Positions 32,244 through 40,785 are shown, counted from the stretch's first letter. The stretch is DNA of 64,000 nucleotides from JACPDI01 sp035463475 (GCA_035463475.1 DATHTE010000072.1:62001-126000); one strand, 5' to 3'. Program-made: numbers and translations. The notes: generated from the sequence alone by a model not told the origin.

Positions 32244-34646
32244 TCACTCCGCGCGCAGCGCTACGAGCGGATCGACACGGGTCGCGAGGCGACCCGGCAG
32301 GTAACTGGCCACGAGCGCCGCGACGATGAGCACGCCGGCCACCGCAGCCAGGATGAACGGATCCCCTGGTTCGGTCTGGTACAGGAGCGGCGTCATGGAG
32401 CGCGTCACGGCCCAGGCGGCGACGATGCCCAGGGCCACGCCAATGACCGCCAACCCGAGGGCACGGCCGAGGACCATTCGCAACACGTCGGCGCCGCGTG
32501 CCCCCAGGGCCATGCGCACGCCGATCTCTCGCGTGCGCTGAGCCACCAGGTACGACATCACGCCGTAGATCCCGACGGCGGCGAGCATGAGGGCGACCCC
32601 CGCGAACGTGGCCAGCAGCACCATCGTGAGCCGGCGCTGCGCAACCGAGCGCGAGACCACCTCGGCGAGCGGGCGCACGTCAGCGACCGGCACGCCCGGA
32701 TCGACCGCGCGCACCTGCTCGCGAATCAACGGAGCCGCCGCCGACGGATCGCCGTCCGTCCTGACGACGGCAGTCGTCCATGGATAGGAGAACCGTCCTT
32801 GCGGCCAGTAGATCGTCGCGCGCGCGGCCGTCTCGAGGTCGTTCGTCCTGACGTCCCCCACCACGCCGATGATCTCGTCCGGCTCGCTCGTGTTCCACGA
32901 CACCACGATGCGCTGTCCGATCGCCCCGTCGGGAAAGTACTGCTTCGCAAGCGTCTCATTCACGAGCACGACGTTCGCCTTCTCGGTCTGCTCTCGGCGC
33001 GTGAAGGTGCGCCCGGCCATCAGCGGGATGCGCATCGCGCCAAAGTAGTCGCCCGCAACCACGCGCACCTCGCAGACGTGCCCCTGGCCGAGTGGCGGCG
33101 GCTCTCGTCCCTCGATCGAGAAGCCGGTCGCGGCGGCCATGCCGTTCATCGGCAGAAACGAGACCCCGCCCGCAGCCCTCACGCCCGGCGCGCGTCCCAG
33201 CCCGTCGAACAGCTCGTTGAAGAACTGTTTCACCCGCGCCTCGTCTTTGTACCGGTCGCCGGAAACGGAGACCTTCGCGGTCATGGCGCGATCCGCGGCG
33301 AACCCGGGGTCCACGCCCATCAGTCGCGCGAAGCTCCGGATCAACAGTCCGGCGCCCGCCAGGAGCACCAGCGCCAGCGCCACCTGCGCGACGATGAAGG
33401 CGCTGCGCGCGAGGCCTTCGCGCGCGCTGCCGGAGCGCCCGCCTTCGCGGAGCGACTCCTGGAGATCGGTACGGGACACCATGAACGCCGGGGCAAGGCC
33501 GAACAGCACGCCGGTTGCCGCGCTGAGGAGGACCGTGAAGCCCAGGACCACCGGGTCCACGCCGATCTCGTCGAGGCGCGGAAACAACGGGATCGTCGCC
33601 GCGACGACCGTCTTCAACGCAGCGACGCCCCACCACGCGAGCAGGAGGCCAAGAGCGCCGCCGGCCAGCGACAGCAGGATGCTCTCGGTGAGCAACTGGC
33701 GGACGATCCGGCCGCGCGCCGCCCCGAGCGCCGCGCGGATTGCCAGCTCGCGGCGACGGACTGTGCCGCGCGCCAGCAGCAGATTGGCGACGTTCGCGCA
33801 CGCGATCAGCAGCACGCACGCCACCGCCGCGAGCAGGATCAGAAGCGCGGGACGCAGCTTGCCGGTGAGCTGCTCGTTGAGCGGCACCACCGTGGTCGCC
33901 CAGCCGGTGTTGAAGTCCGGAAACTCCTGCCGCAGCGCGGCGTGGATCGCGTCCATGTCCGCCTGCGCCTGCGCCACCGTCACGCCCGGCCTGAGGTGCC
34001 CGAGGACGATCATCCAGCGGCCGCGCGGCGTGCGCGCGCTCGCCGGAAGCCCAAGGGGGACCCACACGTCGATGTCGCGGAAGAGAAAGCTGAACCCCTC
34101 CGGCATCACGCCGACGATCGTCATCGGCTCGCCGTTCAGCCTGACGGTTCGGTTCACGACGCCGCGGTCGCCGCCGAAGCGAAGCTGCCACAGCCGGTGG
34201 CTGATCATCATTGCCGTGCGGGGCGATCGATCCTCCTCCTCGCGGAACCAGCGGCCCATCGCAGGCTTCACGTCGAGCAGCGGGAAGAAGTTCGCGCTGA
34301 CGTACTGCAAGGGCAGTTCCTCGGGCTCCGCCCCCGCGCCCGAGAGCGTCCCGCGGAAGTTCGGACTGATGCCGGCGAGCTGGTCGAACGTGCGCGTCCG
34401 CTCGCGCCAGTGCAGGTAGTTCCCGGGCGACACGACGTTGTCGGGACGATTGCGCGGGATGTTCCGCTCCCACACGATCATCAGGCGGTCGGGATCCTTG
34501 TAGGGCAGCGGGCTCAGGAGCAGCGCGTGCACGATGGTGAAGATCGCCGTCGTCGCGCCGATGCCGAGTGCCAGCGTCACCAGCGCCGCCGCCGCGAAAC
34601 CCGGGTTCCGCGTCAACGCGCGGGCAGCAAGCTTCAGATCTCCCAT
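32244..34646 (-). CDS. ADOP-family ABC permease, copy 3 (distal to the BlaI/HEAT genes)
   Basis: 800 residues. MGDLKLAARALTRNPGFAAAALVTLALGIGATTAIF opens the protein, followed by two MacB-PCD and FtsX units (VACVLLIACANVANLLLARG; VAQRTREIGVRMALGARGADV) and the end RLATRVDPLVALRAE. It lies 49 bp downstream of the HEAT-repeat protein on the same strand, with no obvious terminator between, so it may be the last gene of the blaI-M56-HEAT operon. That would make it an ADOP under proteolytic repressor control, which is inference from spacing only. Confidence 0.91.
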   Translation of the reverse strand: MGDLKLAARALTRNPGFAAAALVTLALGIGATTAIFTIVHALLLSPLPYKDPDRLMIVWERNIPRNRPDNVVSPGNYLHWRERTRTFDQLAGISPNFRGTLSGAGAEPEELPLQYVSANFFPLLDVKPAMGRWFREEEDRSPRTAMMISHRLWQLRFGGDRGVVNRTVRLNGEPMTIVGVMPEGFSFLFRDIDVWVPLGLPASARTPRGRWMIVLGHLRPGVTVAQAQADMDAIHAALRQEFPDFNTGWATTVVPLNEQLTGKLRPALLILLAAVACVLLIACANVANLLLARGTVRRRELAIRAALGAARGRIVRQLLTESILLSLAGGALGLLLAWWGVAALKTVVAATIPLFPRLDEIGVDPVVLGFTVLLSAATGVLFGLAPAFMVSRTDLQESLREGGRSGSAREGLARSAFIVAQVALALVLLAGAGLLIRSFARLMGVDPGFAADRAMTAKVSVSGDRYKDEARVKQFFNELFDGLGRAPGVRAAGGVSFLPMNGMAAATGFSIEGREPPPLGQGHVCEVRVVAGDYFGAMRIPLMAGRTFTRREQTEKANVVLVNETLAKQYFPDGAIGQRIVVSWNTSEPDEIIGVVGDVRTNDLETAARATIYWPQGRFSYPWTTAVVRTDGDPSAAAPLIREQVRAVDPGVPVADVRPLAEVVSRSVAQRRLTMVLLATFAGVALMLAAVGIYGVMSYLVAQRTREIGVRMALGARGADVLRMVLGRALGLAVIGVALGIVAAWAVTRSMTPLLYQTEPGDPFILAAVAGVLIVAALVASYLPGRLATRVDPLVALRAE

Positions 34647-34695
34647 GACAGCACTCCGTGTGTGTCCCCGAAGTGAGGCTGGCTCTGGTTTCCGG

Positions 34696-35697
34696 TTATC
34701 GCGCGACGGCGCCCAGCGCCCAGGCCGCCTGGCGACGGACCTTGGCGTCGGGATCCTTCAGCGCAACCGCGAGCGCGGCAGAAGCGCGCCCGTCCCCGAT
34801 GGCGCCCAGCGCCCAGGCCGCCTGCGATCGCACCGCGGCGTCTCGATCCTGCTCGAGCGTGCGGAGGAGACCGTCGACTCCCTCCGCGCTGCCGATCGCG
34901 CCGAGCGCCCAGGCCGCCTGGCGGCGGACGCGGACGTCGCTGTCGGAGAGCGCTCGCACAAGAGCGGGAGCGGCGCGGGCCGCATCGATCGCGCCCAGCG
35001 CCCACGCGGCCTGCGCGCGGGTGTCGGCGTCGGCGTCGCCGAGGGCGGCCATCAGCGCGTCCACCGCGCGGTCGTCGTCGAGCGCGCCGAGCGCCCATGC
35101 CGCGTTCCGGCGCACGGGAGGTTCGGCGTCGCCGAGAGCTGCGATGAGCGGCTGGACCGCCCGGGCATCGTCGAGGGCGCCGAGCGCCCATGCCGCGCTC
35201 CGCCTCGCGTGCCAGCGCCGATCGTTGAGAGCGCCGATGAGCGGCTCGACCGAGACGGTGCCAATCTTCACCAGCGCCGCGGCGGCGCGCTCGCCTGGGG
35301 TGGTGTCCGCGACCTCGCCATGGCTCGTGCGGCGCCCCCAGTCCCCGCAGACATCGCCCGCGACCGTCGCGTCGTCAGCCAGCGTATCCACCAGCCGCGG
35401 GATCATCGAGTTCGCCGCCGCGCCGGCCCTGCCGATTTCGCACGCCGCCCGCGCGCGCCTCGCCGGGTCGTTCGCCTGCAATTCGGCAGCGAGCCGGTTC
35501 GCCGCGTCAGCTGACCACTGGCCGCCGCGCGTGATTGCCGGGCCGCCTCCGGCGCCGAACGACGCGCGCACGAACGCGGGAAGGCGTGGCCTGTCCACCT
35601 CAGGCGGGCGAGCGGACGTGAAGAGCGCAAACGCGGCCACGATGAGCGAGACCATCGTGTTCACGATCGTCTTCAGGAACATCCAGTAGACGTCCAT
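34696..35697 (-). CDS. Membrane-anchored HEAT-repeat protein
   Basis: 333 residues. One N-terminal TM or signal anchor (WMFLKTIVNTMVSLIVAAFALF), a spacer, and from about residue 95 a run of HEAT repeats of 31 residues with the core AAWALGA(L/I)D (eight or so units, e.g. VRRNAAWALGALDDDRAV, VRRQAAWALGAIGSAEGV). Such solenoids bind protein partners and have no enzymatic residues. The repeat core differs from that of its upstream neighbour (AAFALGQ), so the two expanded separately. It lies 19 bp after the M56-HEAT gene and is likely co-transcribed. Confidence 0.9.
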   Translation of the reverse strand: MDVYWMFLKTIVNTMVSLIVAAFALFTSARPPEVDRPRLPAFVRASFGAGGGPAITRGGQWSADAANRLAAELQANDPARRARAACEIGRAGAAANSMIPRLVDTLADDATVAGDVCGDWGRRTSHGEVADTTPGERAAAALVKIGTVSVEPLIGALNDRRWHARRSAAWALGALDDARAVQPLIAALGDAEPPVRRNAAWALGALDDDRAVDALMAALGDADADTRAQAAWALGAIDAARAAPALVRALSDSDVRVRRQAAWALGAIGSAEGVDGLLRTLEQDRDAAVRSQAAWALGAIGDGRASAALAVALKDPDAKVRRQAAWALGAVAR

Positions 35698-35716
35698 CTC
35701 TTTCGCGCCTCACGCG

Positions 35717-36370
35717 TCAACGCGCGATCTGACCCAGCGCAAACGCCGCCTGCCGGCGCACTTCGACACTGGCATCCTTCAGGGCGGCCGTCAGCCCTTC
35801 GATCGCGCGCGCGTCACGCAGCTGGCCGAGGGCAAAGGCCACCTGCTCGCGGACCGCCGCGTTGGCGTCCGTGAGCGCGCCGAGGAGCGGATCGACCGCA
35901 CGGCGATCGCGAATCTGCCCGAGCGCGAAGGCCGCCTGCTCGCGGACGCCGGCGGACGCGTCTTTCAGCGCGGCGGCGAGGGCATCCACCGACTCCGGCC
36001 GGCGCAGCTGCCCGAGCGCGAACGCCGCCTGCTCCCGGACCTTCTCGCTCGAGTCCTTCAGCGCCACGGCAAGCGCGTCGGCGGATTGTGGATCCCGGAT
36101 CTGGCCGAGCGCGAACGCCGCCTGCTCGCGGACGGATGGGGAGGAGTCCTTCAGCGCCGCGGCGAGCGATGGGATGCTCGCTTTGTCGCGGTACTGCCCG
36201 AGCGCGAACGCCGCCTGCTCGCGGATCGACGGTGTCTCGTCCTTGAGCGCCGCGCGGATCGCCTCGAGCGCCTCGGGGGCCCGCATGTTCGCGAGCGCAT
36301 GCATCGCGTTTTCGCGCACCTCCTTGTCCGTGTCCTTCAGCGCGGCGGCGAGCGCAGCGACGACGCGCGG
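35717..36370 (-). repeat. Tandem 93-bp HEAT-coding repeats
   Basis: Seven consecutive 93-bp units encode 31-residue HEAT repeats with the near-invariant core VREQAAFALGQ. The high identity of the units at the DNA level points to recent tandem duplication or gene conversion within the 3' part of the M56 gene. Confidence 0.85.
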
Positions 36371-37894
36371 ATCGCGCCGGGCGCCCGTGGCGCCGGCGGG
36401 CTTCTCCTGCTCGATCTCGACCTCGTGCTCGCTGCCGGCGACGCCACCGGGGACACCGCCGGCAACGCCTCCGGGGACACCGCCGGCAACGCCCTGGCCC
36501 TGTCCCTGGCCCTGGCCGGCGCTCGCGCCGACTGCTTGACCCGCCGACCGGAGCACGCCATCGAACAGCGCGGGAACCCAACCCTCGGCGGCGAGATCGG
36601 CCGCCGCGTCGGGCACCGCATCATTGACTGCCTCGCGCAGGATCGACGGCAACTCGCGCCGCACGCTCGACGGCAACGTTACGGGGCGCGCCGGCGCCTG
36701 CGCGTCCTCGGCAGGCCGAATCGGCATGCGCAGCGAGCGCGCGTCGTCGCGGTCTTCCGCTGACACGGTCGCGGCCGCGTTCGAGACGGGCGTCACCAGC
36801 GCAATCGGCACCGCGAACGCCACGGTCGCGGCGACCAGGACCATCGTGCGTCGCCGCGTCGGAACGCGGCGCGGAACGGCCGGATCCAGGATGGCCATCA
36901 GTCTCCCCTCCAACTGCGATCGGTGAGCCATGGCGACGGCCGCCCACGTGGGCAGCGCCGTGCCGCGCATCGACCGCGCAATCTCCAGCAGGTGATCGGC
37001 GTAGTCGGAGCCGCGCGTGCCGGCTGCGAGCACCAGGTCATCGCACGCGTGCTCCCGCTCGGCGCGCAGCCGGCGCGCTGCCAACCAGACCAGCGGGTTG
37101 AACCAGTAGAGCGCGCAGGCCGCCTGCGCGAGGAGCTGTGTCAGGCAGTCGCGACGCCGCACGTGCGCCAGTTCGTGAAGCAGGACCACGCGCAGGCGCG
37201 CAGCTGGCCATTCGGTCGCGGAGGCCGGCAAGAGGATCCGCGGCTTGCGGACGCCCCACGTCATCGGCATGGCGGAGACGACCCCTTCGAGAAACACCAG
37301 GTCGTGCCGGATGCCGAGCGCGCGCGCCAGCCGCGCCGCCAGTTGCAGCGTGCGGCCGTCGGCAAGCGGCCGCGCTCGCTGCGCGAGCCACCACATTCGC
37401 GCGGTGCCGACAGCCAGGCGCAGGAACACGAACACAGAACCGGCGAGCCACAACGCGAGCAGGAGCGAGCGCGAGGACCAGCCCGCGAACCACGAGCCCG
37501 CGATGCGGCGGGCGCTGCTTCGGCTGAAGCCGGGCGCCTCGGTCCGGCTGACGCCGGACACCCCAGAGCCGGGGGCGGCAGACCGGCTGACGCCGGACAC
37601 CACAGATCTGCGCGCGGCGCCTGGAGGCACCGCGACGTCGTCGGCGTGGTCTCCGGCGCTGGTGCGACCAACGCCGACAACCACGGGCGCCAGCGCGCCG
37701 CCGGGCAGCAACGGCACCTCCCAGCGCGGCGCCAGGATCGAGACCGCGGGCACGGCCAGGGAGCCCGCTATCGCGAGCGTCCACACGAGATGTCGCGCCG
37801 CGGCCGAACTCCGTCGCAGCAACACTGTCGTCGCCGCCGCCGCGCCGAGGAGGATGGTGACACGCACGACGATTTCCGCAGCCGTCATCAGCAT
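35717..37894 (-). CDS. M56 (BlaR1-like) membrane metallopeptidase fused to HEAT repeats
   Basis: 725 residues. TM segments at about 5-25 and 38-55, then 140-165; the M56 zinc motif HELAH is at 240-244 in VVLLHELAHVRRRDCLTQ, with EREHACDD downstream as the further acidic ligand region. A TM follows near 350-370 (TMVLVAATVAFAVPIALVTP). After it comes a periplasmic part with a Gly/Gln/Val low-complexity linker (about 455-485) and seven HEAT repeats (508-725) where BlaR1 has its penicillin-binding sensor. So it is a site-specific protease of the BlaR1/MecR1 type with a protein-binding sensor. An in-frame DNA repeat inserts residues about 98-126. It follows blaI by 3 bp. Confidence 0.9.
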   Translation of the reverse strand: MLMTAAEIVVRVTILLGAAAATTVLLRRSSAAARHLVWTLAIAGSLAVPAVSILAPRWEVPLLPGGALAPVVVGVGRTSAGDHADDVAVPPGAARRSVVSGVSRSAAPGSGVSGVSRTEAPGFSRSSARRIAGSWFAGWSSRSLLLALWLAGSVFVFLRLAVGTARMWWLAQRARPLADGRTLQLAARLARALGIRHDLVFLEGVVSAMPMTWGVRKPRILLPASATEWPAARLRVVLLHELAHVRRRDCLTQLLAQAACALYWFNPLVWLAARRLRAEREHACDDLVLAAGTRGSDYADHLLEIARSMRGTALPTWAAVAMAHRSQLEGRLMAILDPAVPRRVPTRRRTMVLVAATVAFAVPIALVTPVSNAAATVSAEDRDDARSLRMPIRPAEDAQAPARPVTLPSSVRRELPSILREAVNDAVPDAAADLAAEGWVPALFDGVLRSAGQAVGASAGQGQGQGQGVAGGVPGGVAGGVPGGVAGSEHEVEIEQEKPAGATGARRDPRVVAALAAALKDTDKEVRENAMHALANMRAPEALEAIRAALKDETPSIREQAAFALGQYRDKASIPSLAAALKDSSPSVREQAAFALGQIRDPQSADALAVALKDSSEKVREQAAFALGQLRRPESVDALAAALKDASAGVREQAAFALGQIRDRRAVDPLLGALTDANAAVREQVAFALGQLRDARAIEGLTAALKDASVEVRRQAAFALGQIAR
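37521..37601. repeat. In-frame repeat cluster inside the M56 gene
   Basis: CCGGCTGACGCCGGACACC occurs perfectly at 37544-37562 and 37583-37601 (39 bp apart, 13 codons), with a diverged copy CGGCTGAAGCCGGGCGCC at 37521-37538. It encodes VSGVSRSAAPG and VSGVSRTEAPGFSR in a loop between TM helices. This is most likely an intergenic-type palindromic repeat that landed in frame. Confidence 0.7.
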
Positions 37895-37897
37895 GGC

Positions 37898-38287
37898 TTA
37901 CGCTCCGCGCTTCCGCGCGTCTTCCAGCATGGTGGTGAGCCGATCGAGATCCGCCTCACTCAGCTTTGACGATGAAACGTCGAGAAGGGCAGATATCGCC
38001 TGCGCCGCGGAGCCCTCGAAAAAGGTCTGCACCAGGTGGCGCAGCGCCGAGCGCTTGGCGCTGTCGCGACCGATCGTGGGCATGTAGACGTAGCGGGGGC
38101 CGTCCTGTTCGTGGCGTATGTGCCCCTTGTCCTCGAGGATGCGAAGCAGGGCACGGACGGCCGAATAGCTGGGCGGGTCGGGCAGTTCGGCGCGTACTTC
38201 CGCGGCGGACGCGCGGCCGAGCCTGAACAAGGCGTCAACGATCTGCCGCTCGCGGCGGCTCAGGTCCAGCAGCGCAGGTCGGGTCAC
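37898..38287 (-). CDS. blaI: BlaI/MecI/CopY-family repressor
   Basis: 129 residues from a GTG start. Winged-helix domain LSRRERQIVDALFRLGRASAAEVRAEL ... YSAVRALLRILEDKGHIRHE, then the dimerisation tail with the FFEGSAAQAISALLD stretch typical of BlaI. The family represses by binding dyads and is inactivated by cleavage by an M56 partner, which is encoded 3 bp downstream. The promoter carries two dyads (38312-38347) that fit autoregulation. Confidence 0.92.
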   Translation of the reverse strand: MTRPALLDLSRRERQIVDALFRLGRASAAEVRAELPDPPSYSAVRALLRILEDKGHIRHEQDGPRYVYMPTIGRDSAKRSALRHLVQTFFEGSAAQAISALLDVSSSKLSEADLDRLTTMLEDARKRGA

Positions 38288-38311
38288 GCGCCCCTCACAG
38301 GTGTCAACGTC

Positions 38312-38347
38312 GTGCTAGTTATTTAGCACGTGCTAAGAACCTAGCAC
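38312..38347. promoter_or_regulatory. Tandem BlaI-type operators overlapping the blaI promoter
   Basis: Two abutting 18-bp dyads, each GTGCTA-N6-TAGCAC: 38312-38329 and 38330-38347. Their junction forms the perfect palindrome TTAGCACGTGCTAA (38323-38336). On the minus strand a -35 TTGACC (38361-38366) and a -10 TAGGTT (38338-38343) are 17 bp apart, so the -10 lies in the upstream dyad and the second dyad covers the start-site region. Binding would block transcription of blaI and the genes that follow. Confidence 0.8.
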
Positions 38348-38391
38348 TCTCCCGGACGAGGGTCAAGCGGGAAAAGTTCCGCGGCGCCGCC

Positions 38392-39312
38392 TCAACCGGC
38401 GGCTTCGATGGCGGTCTGAGCGTCGCGGTGCGGCTGCGATGTCGGCGTCCAGACGCCGTCGTTGATGATCTTCCGCACGGGATCGCTGTTCAAGGCGCGT
38501 CGGATCCGCTCCGTCCGCGTGTCGTGGAAGCCCCACTCCTGCACGTCGATGGCGAAGCTGAATCGCGAGATGAGGGGACCGTTGGTCAGCGCTTCGTCAT
38601 GGTCGTCGCGGCCGATCTCCTCGCGCGCGCGATCGAGGAGCGTCTCGAGCACCTGCCGCGGCACGCGGCTGCGGAACCCCGGATACACATAGTGGAACAG
38701 GTGCAGCTGCGCGAGCAGCAGCGGCCAGTGCGGGCCGGCGCGCTTCACCAGCCGGTCCCATTCGAGCGTGTCCCCCTGCGTCAGTATCAGGTGCAGGATG
38801 TCGGACATGTCCTGGCGGTGCCGCTCGTGAATGAACAGGCGGTGCCAGATGAGCTCCTCGACCGGCGCGATCTTCACCGGCGCCCCCGCAAGCGTTCCCT
38901 CGTGCGCGTGCTCGTGCCAGCCGCTGTCGATGAACGACACGCCGTTCCCCATTCCGTAGATGAGGTCGATCATGGTGTCGTCCTTGAACGCTTTCGCGAG
39001 CCAGTGCGCCTGCTCCAGATGCATCTCGAAGCCGGCGGCGCGCAGCACGTGCGCCGCGGGCAGGACGTCGTTCGGCTCGAAAAACAGGTCCAGATCCTTC
39101 GTCTGCCGGTAGATGCCCGTGTGCTCGTAGATCGCATACGCGCCGGCGACGACGTAGGGGATCGAGGCTTCGTTCAGCTTGTCGAGCGCGAGCCGGTACA
39201 CCGAGCGCTGCGGGCCGGACAGCCAGAAATGTCCGTGCGTGAGGGACTTTCGTTCCTCGTCGGATAGCTTCTCGAGCGTGGCCCCTACTCGCAGGCGCTT
39301 GGGTCGCACCAT
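38392..39312 (-). CDS. Nucleotidyltransferase-fold protein
   Basis: 306 residues from ATG 39312; longer in-frame starts would run over the neighbouring divergent gene. IPYVVAGAYAIYEHTGIYRQTKDLDLFF has the features of the minimal nucleotidyltransferase core (G-A-x-A ... KDLDLF in place of G-S ... DxD), followed by LRAAGFEMH and VEELIWHRLFIHERHRQDMSDI. This layout is seen in putative nucleotidyltransferases of the AbiEii/DUF6036 kind, usually of unknown substrate. No toxin-antitoxin partner adjoins it. It lies upstream of the blaI operators on the same strand. Confidence 0.75.
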   Translation of the reverse strand: MVRPKRLRVGATLEKLSDEERKSLTHGHFWLSGPQRSVYRLALDKLNEASIPYVVAGAYAIYEHTGIYRQTKDLDLFFEPNDVLPAAHVLRAAGFEMHLEQAHWLAKAFKDDTMIDLIYGMGNGVSFIDSGWHEHAHEGTLAGAPVKIAPVEELIWHRLFIHERHRQDMSDILHLILTQGDTLEWDRLVKRAGPHWPLLLAQLHLFHYVYPGFRSRVPRQVLETLLDRAREEIGRDDHDEALTNGPLISRFSFAIDVQEWGFHDTRTERIRRALNSDPVRKIINDGVWTPTSQPHRDAQTAIEAAG

Positions 39313-39400
39313 GATGTGCTGCCGCGGCTGGGGGATAAGCAAGGAGGGGGCCGGTGGAACCTCAAGGGGCGGCCCCCCGTCTGAGTCTGTGGAGGGCTTC

Positions 39401-39997
39401 ATGTCGCGCCAGGTCCAGGCCGCCGCTCTTCTCGCCGCCGTCGTCGTGCTCGGAGCCGGGACGCAGGCCCAAAATAGCCGCACCAGCGATCGGCTGGAAC
39501 GCCAGTTCGCGCCCGGTGGAACATTCCACATGAACCTGTCGGCGGGCGGATACCGCATCGAAGGTTCGCCGGACAGCCAGATCCGCGTGCGGTGGCGAAC
39601 CCAGGATCCGGAGGACATGGATCGCGTGCGCTCGAACCTCTCGGTGGCGAAATCGGACGCCACTCTGCGGCTCGACGGGCACGGCAACAACTTTCGCGCC
39701 GACATCTCCGTCCCCGAACGCACTCATCTTGTCGTCCGCTTGAGCGCCGGAGAGATCGATGTGCGGCGCGTGGAGGGCAGCAAGGACATCGACCTCTGGG
39801 CTGGTGAGGTGCGGATCGAAACCGGCGACGCGGACCGTTATCGCTCCGTCAGCGCGTCGGTGCGGGCGGGGGAAATCGCCGCCGACGTGTTCCGCGTCAA
39901 CAAGGGAGGCTTGTTCCGTTCGTTCAAGTACAGCGGAAAAGGCCCCTACGAGCTGCGCGTCAGGCTATTCGCCGGCGAGGTGAAACTGGTCCGATAG
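39401..39997 (+). CDS. Exported DUF4097-like beta-solenoid protein
   Basis: 198 residues from ATG 39401 with GGAGGG just upstream. A signal peptide (to GAGTQAQN) is followed by short alternating strands: GGTFHMNLSAGGYRIEG, RADISVPERTHLVVRLSAGEIDVRRVEG, SVSASVRAGEIAADVF, ELRVRLFAGEVKLVR. The S/R-AGEI repeats are typical of adhesin-like DUF4097/DUF2807 beta-helices of unknown function. Its last 33 bp overlap the convergent PHP gene. Confidence 0.75.
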   Translation: MSRQVQAAALLAAVVVLGAGTQAQNSRTSDRLERQFAPGGTFHMNLSAGGYRIEGSPDSQIRVRWRTQDPEDMDRVRSNLSVAKSDATLRLDGHGNNFRADISVPERTHLVVRLSAGEIDVRRVEGSKDIDLWAGEVRIETGDADRYRSVSASVRAGEIAADVFRVNKGGLFRSFKYSGKGPYELRVRLFAGEVKLVR

Positions 39998-40708
39998 CGG
40001 CTGGAGAGCGGCGCGGCGCGCGCGGCGTTTCCGCCCGCGCCAGAGCATGCCCCCGAACACGCGCGCCAGCTCCCGCGGGGGCACCGGCTCGGTGTGCAGC
40101 GACACGCATCCTTCCCGAATTGCGCCGCAAATGGCGTCTCTTTCACGTTCCGCGAAGACCCACGAGTACGTGCGCCCGAGTTGCGTGATGTCGTGCAGGT
40201 CCGAGTTGCCGACCACCGGTTTGCCATGCCGGCGTGCCCAGCGCCGCGCGCGCGCATTGAAGTTGACCCCGCGCGTCCAGAAGTAGCTCCACTCCACGGC
40301 GTCGAACAGCCCGGCGTGCGCGTCCAGATCGCTGCCCAGGCAGGACGCGTCCGGATAGAAAGGGTGCGGCGCGATCACGAGACCGTTGCACCGGCGTTTC
40401 AGGCAGGCGATGTCGCTGAACGTGCGAACGTCTTCAGCCGCGGCCGGGAAGTTGATGAGAAGCACGTGCGCCCGGCCAATCGTCCTCTCGATCCCCGGGA
40501 GCAGCACGAGGCCGCGCTCCCGGGCGTAATCCGTAAGCGCCGCGTCCTGAAACTGGCGATCGTGCAGGGTGATAGCGAGGGCGTCAAAGCCCTGGGCGAC
40601 AGCGCGATCGACCAGGGTCGTCGCGTCATGGAGGATGTAGTCGACCGGATCGTCCGCCGTGTGCAGGTGAAGATCCACTTTCAACGCGTCGGTTCGCACG
40701 GTTTGCAT
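39965..40708 (-). CDS. PHP-domain metal-dependent phosphoesterase
   Basis: 247 residues from ATG 40708 (a TTG at 40750 is less likely). KVDLHLHTADD is PHP motif I, GFDALAITLHD motif II, LLPGIERT (Glu) and IAPHPF motif III, and GNSDLHD the C-terminal metal site. PHP proteins hydrolyse phosphodiesters or phosphomonoesters (for example the TrpH type); the substrate is not evident. The C-terminal 30 residues are Arg-rich. The start is separated from the HTH-HicB gene by an AT-rich divergent control region. Confidence 0.85.
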   Translation of the reverse strand: MQTVRTDALKVDLHLHTADDPVDYILHDATTLVDRAVAQGFDALAITLHDRQFQDAALTDYARERGLVLLPGIERTIGRAHVLLINFPAAAEDVRTFSDIACLKRRCNGLVIAPHPFYPDASCLGSDLDAHAGLFDAVEWSYFWTRGVNFNARARRWARRHGKPVVGNSDLHDITQLGRTYSWVFAERERDAICGAIREGCVSLHTEPVPPRELARVFGGMLWRGRKRRARRAALQPLSDQFHLAGE

Positions 40709-40762
40709 CTGGAGCAAGCTATGTTCCACGCCCAACAGTGTTAATAACAATGGTAAATCCAG

Positions 40763-40778
40763 TATTACATGTGTAATA
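40763..40778. promoter_or_regulatory. Palindromic site upstream of the HTH-HicB gene
   Basis: TATTACA-TG-TGTAATA, two 7-bp arms with a 2-base centre, 7 bp before the GTG of the HTH-HicB fusion, in an AT-rich stretch that stands out from the surrounding GC-rich DNA. It is likely to be an autoregulatory operator of the fusion protein. Confidence 0.6.
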
Positions 40779-40785
40779 TCTGTTC

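Noticed and set aside
35717..36370. Regularly spaced 93-bp repeats as a possible CRISPR array
   Set aside because: The repeats are contiguous, in frame and encode HEAT units; there are no unique spacers and no cas genes.
32244..38287. A beta-lactam resistance locus (blaI/blaR1)
   Set aside because: The M56 protein has HEAT repeats where the penicillin sensor should be, and no beta-lactamase gene is adjacent. The serine hydrolase at 4083 is over 30 kb away and not class-diagnostic.
38392..39723. A longer start (39723) for the nucleotidyltransferase gene
   Set aside because: The added 137 residues lie over the divergent DUF4097-like gene, which has a signal peptide and a good ribosome site; the ATG at 39312 avoids the conflict.
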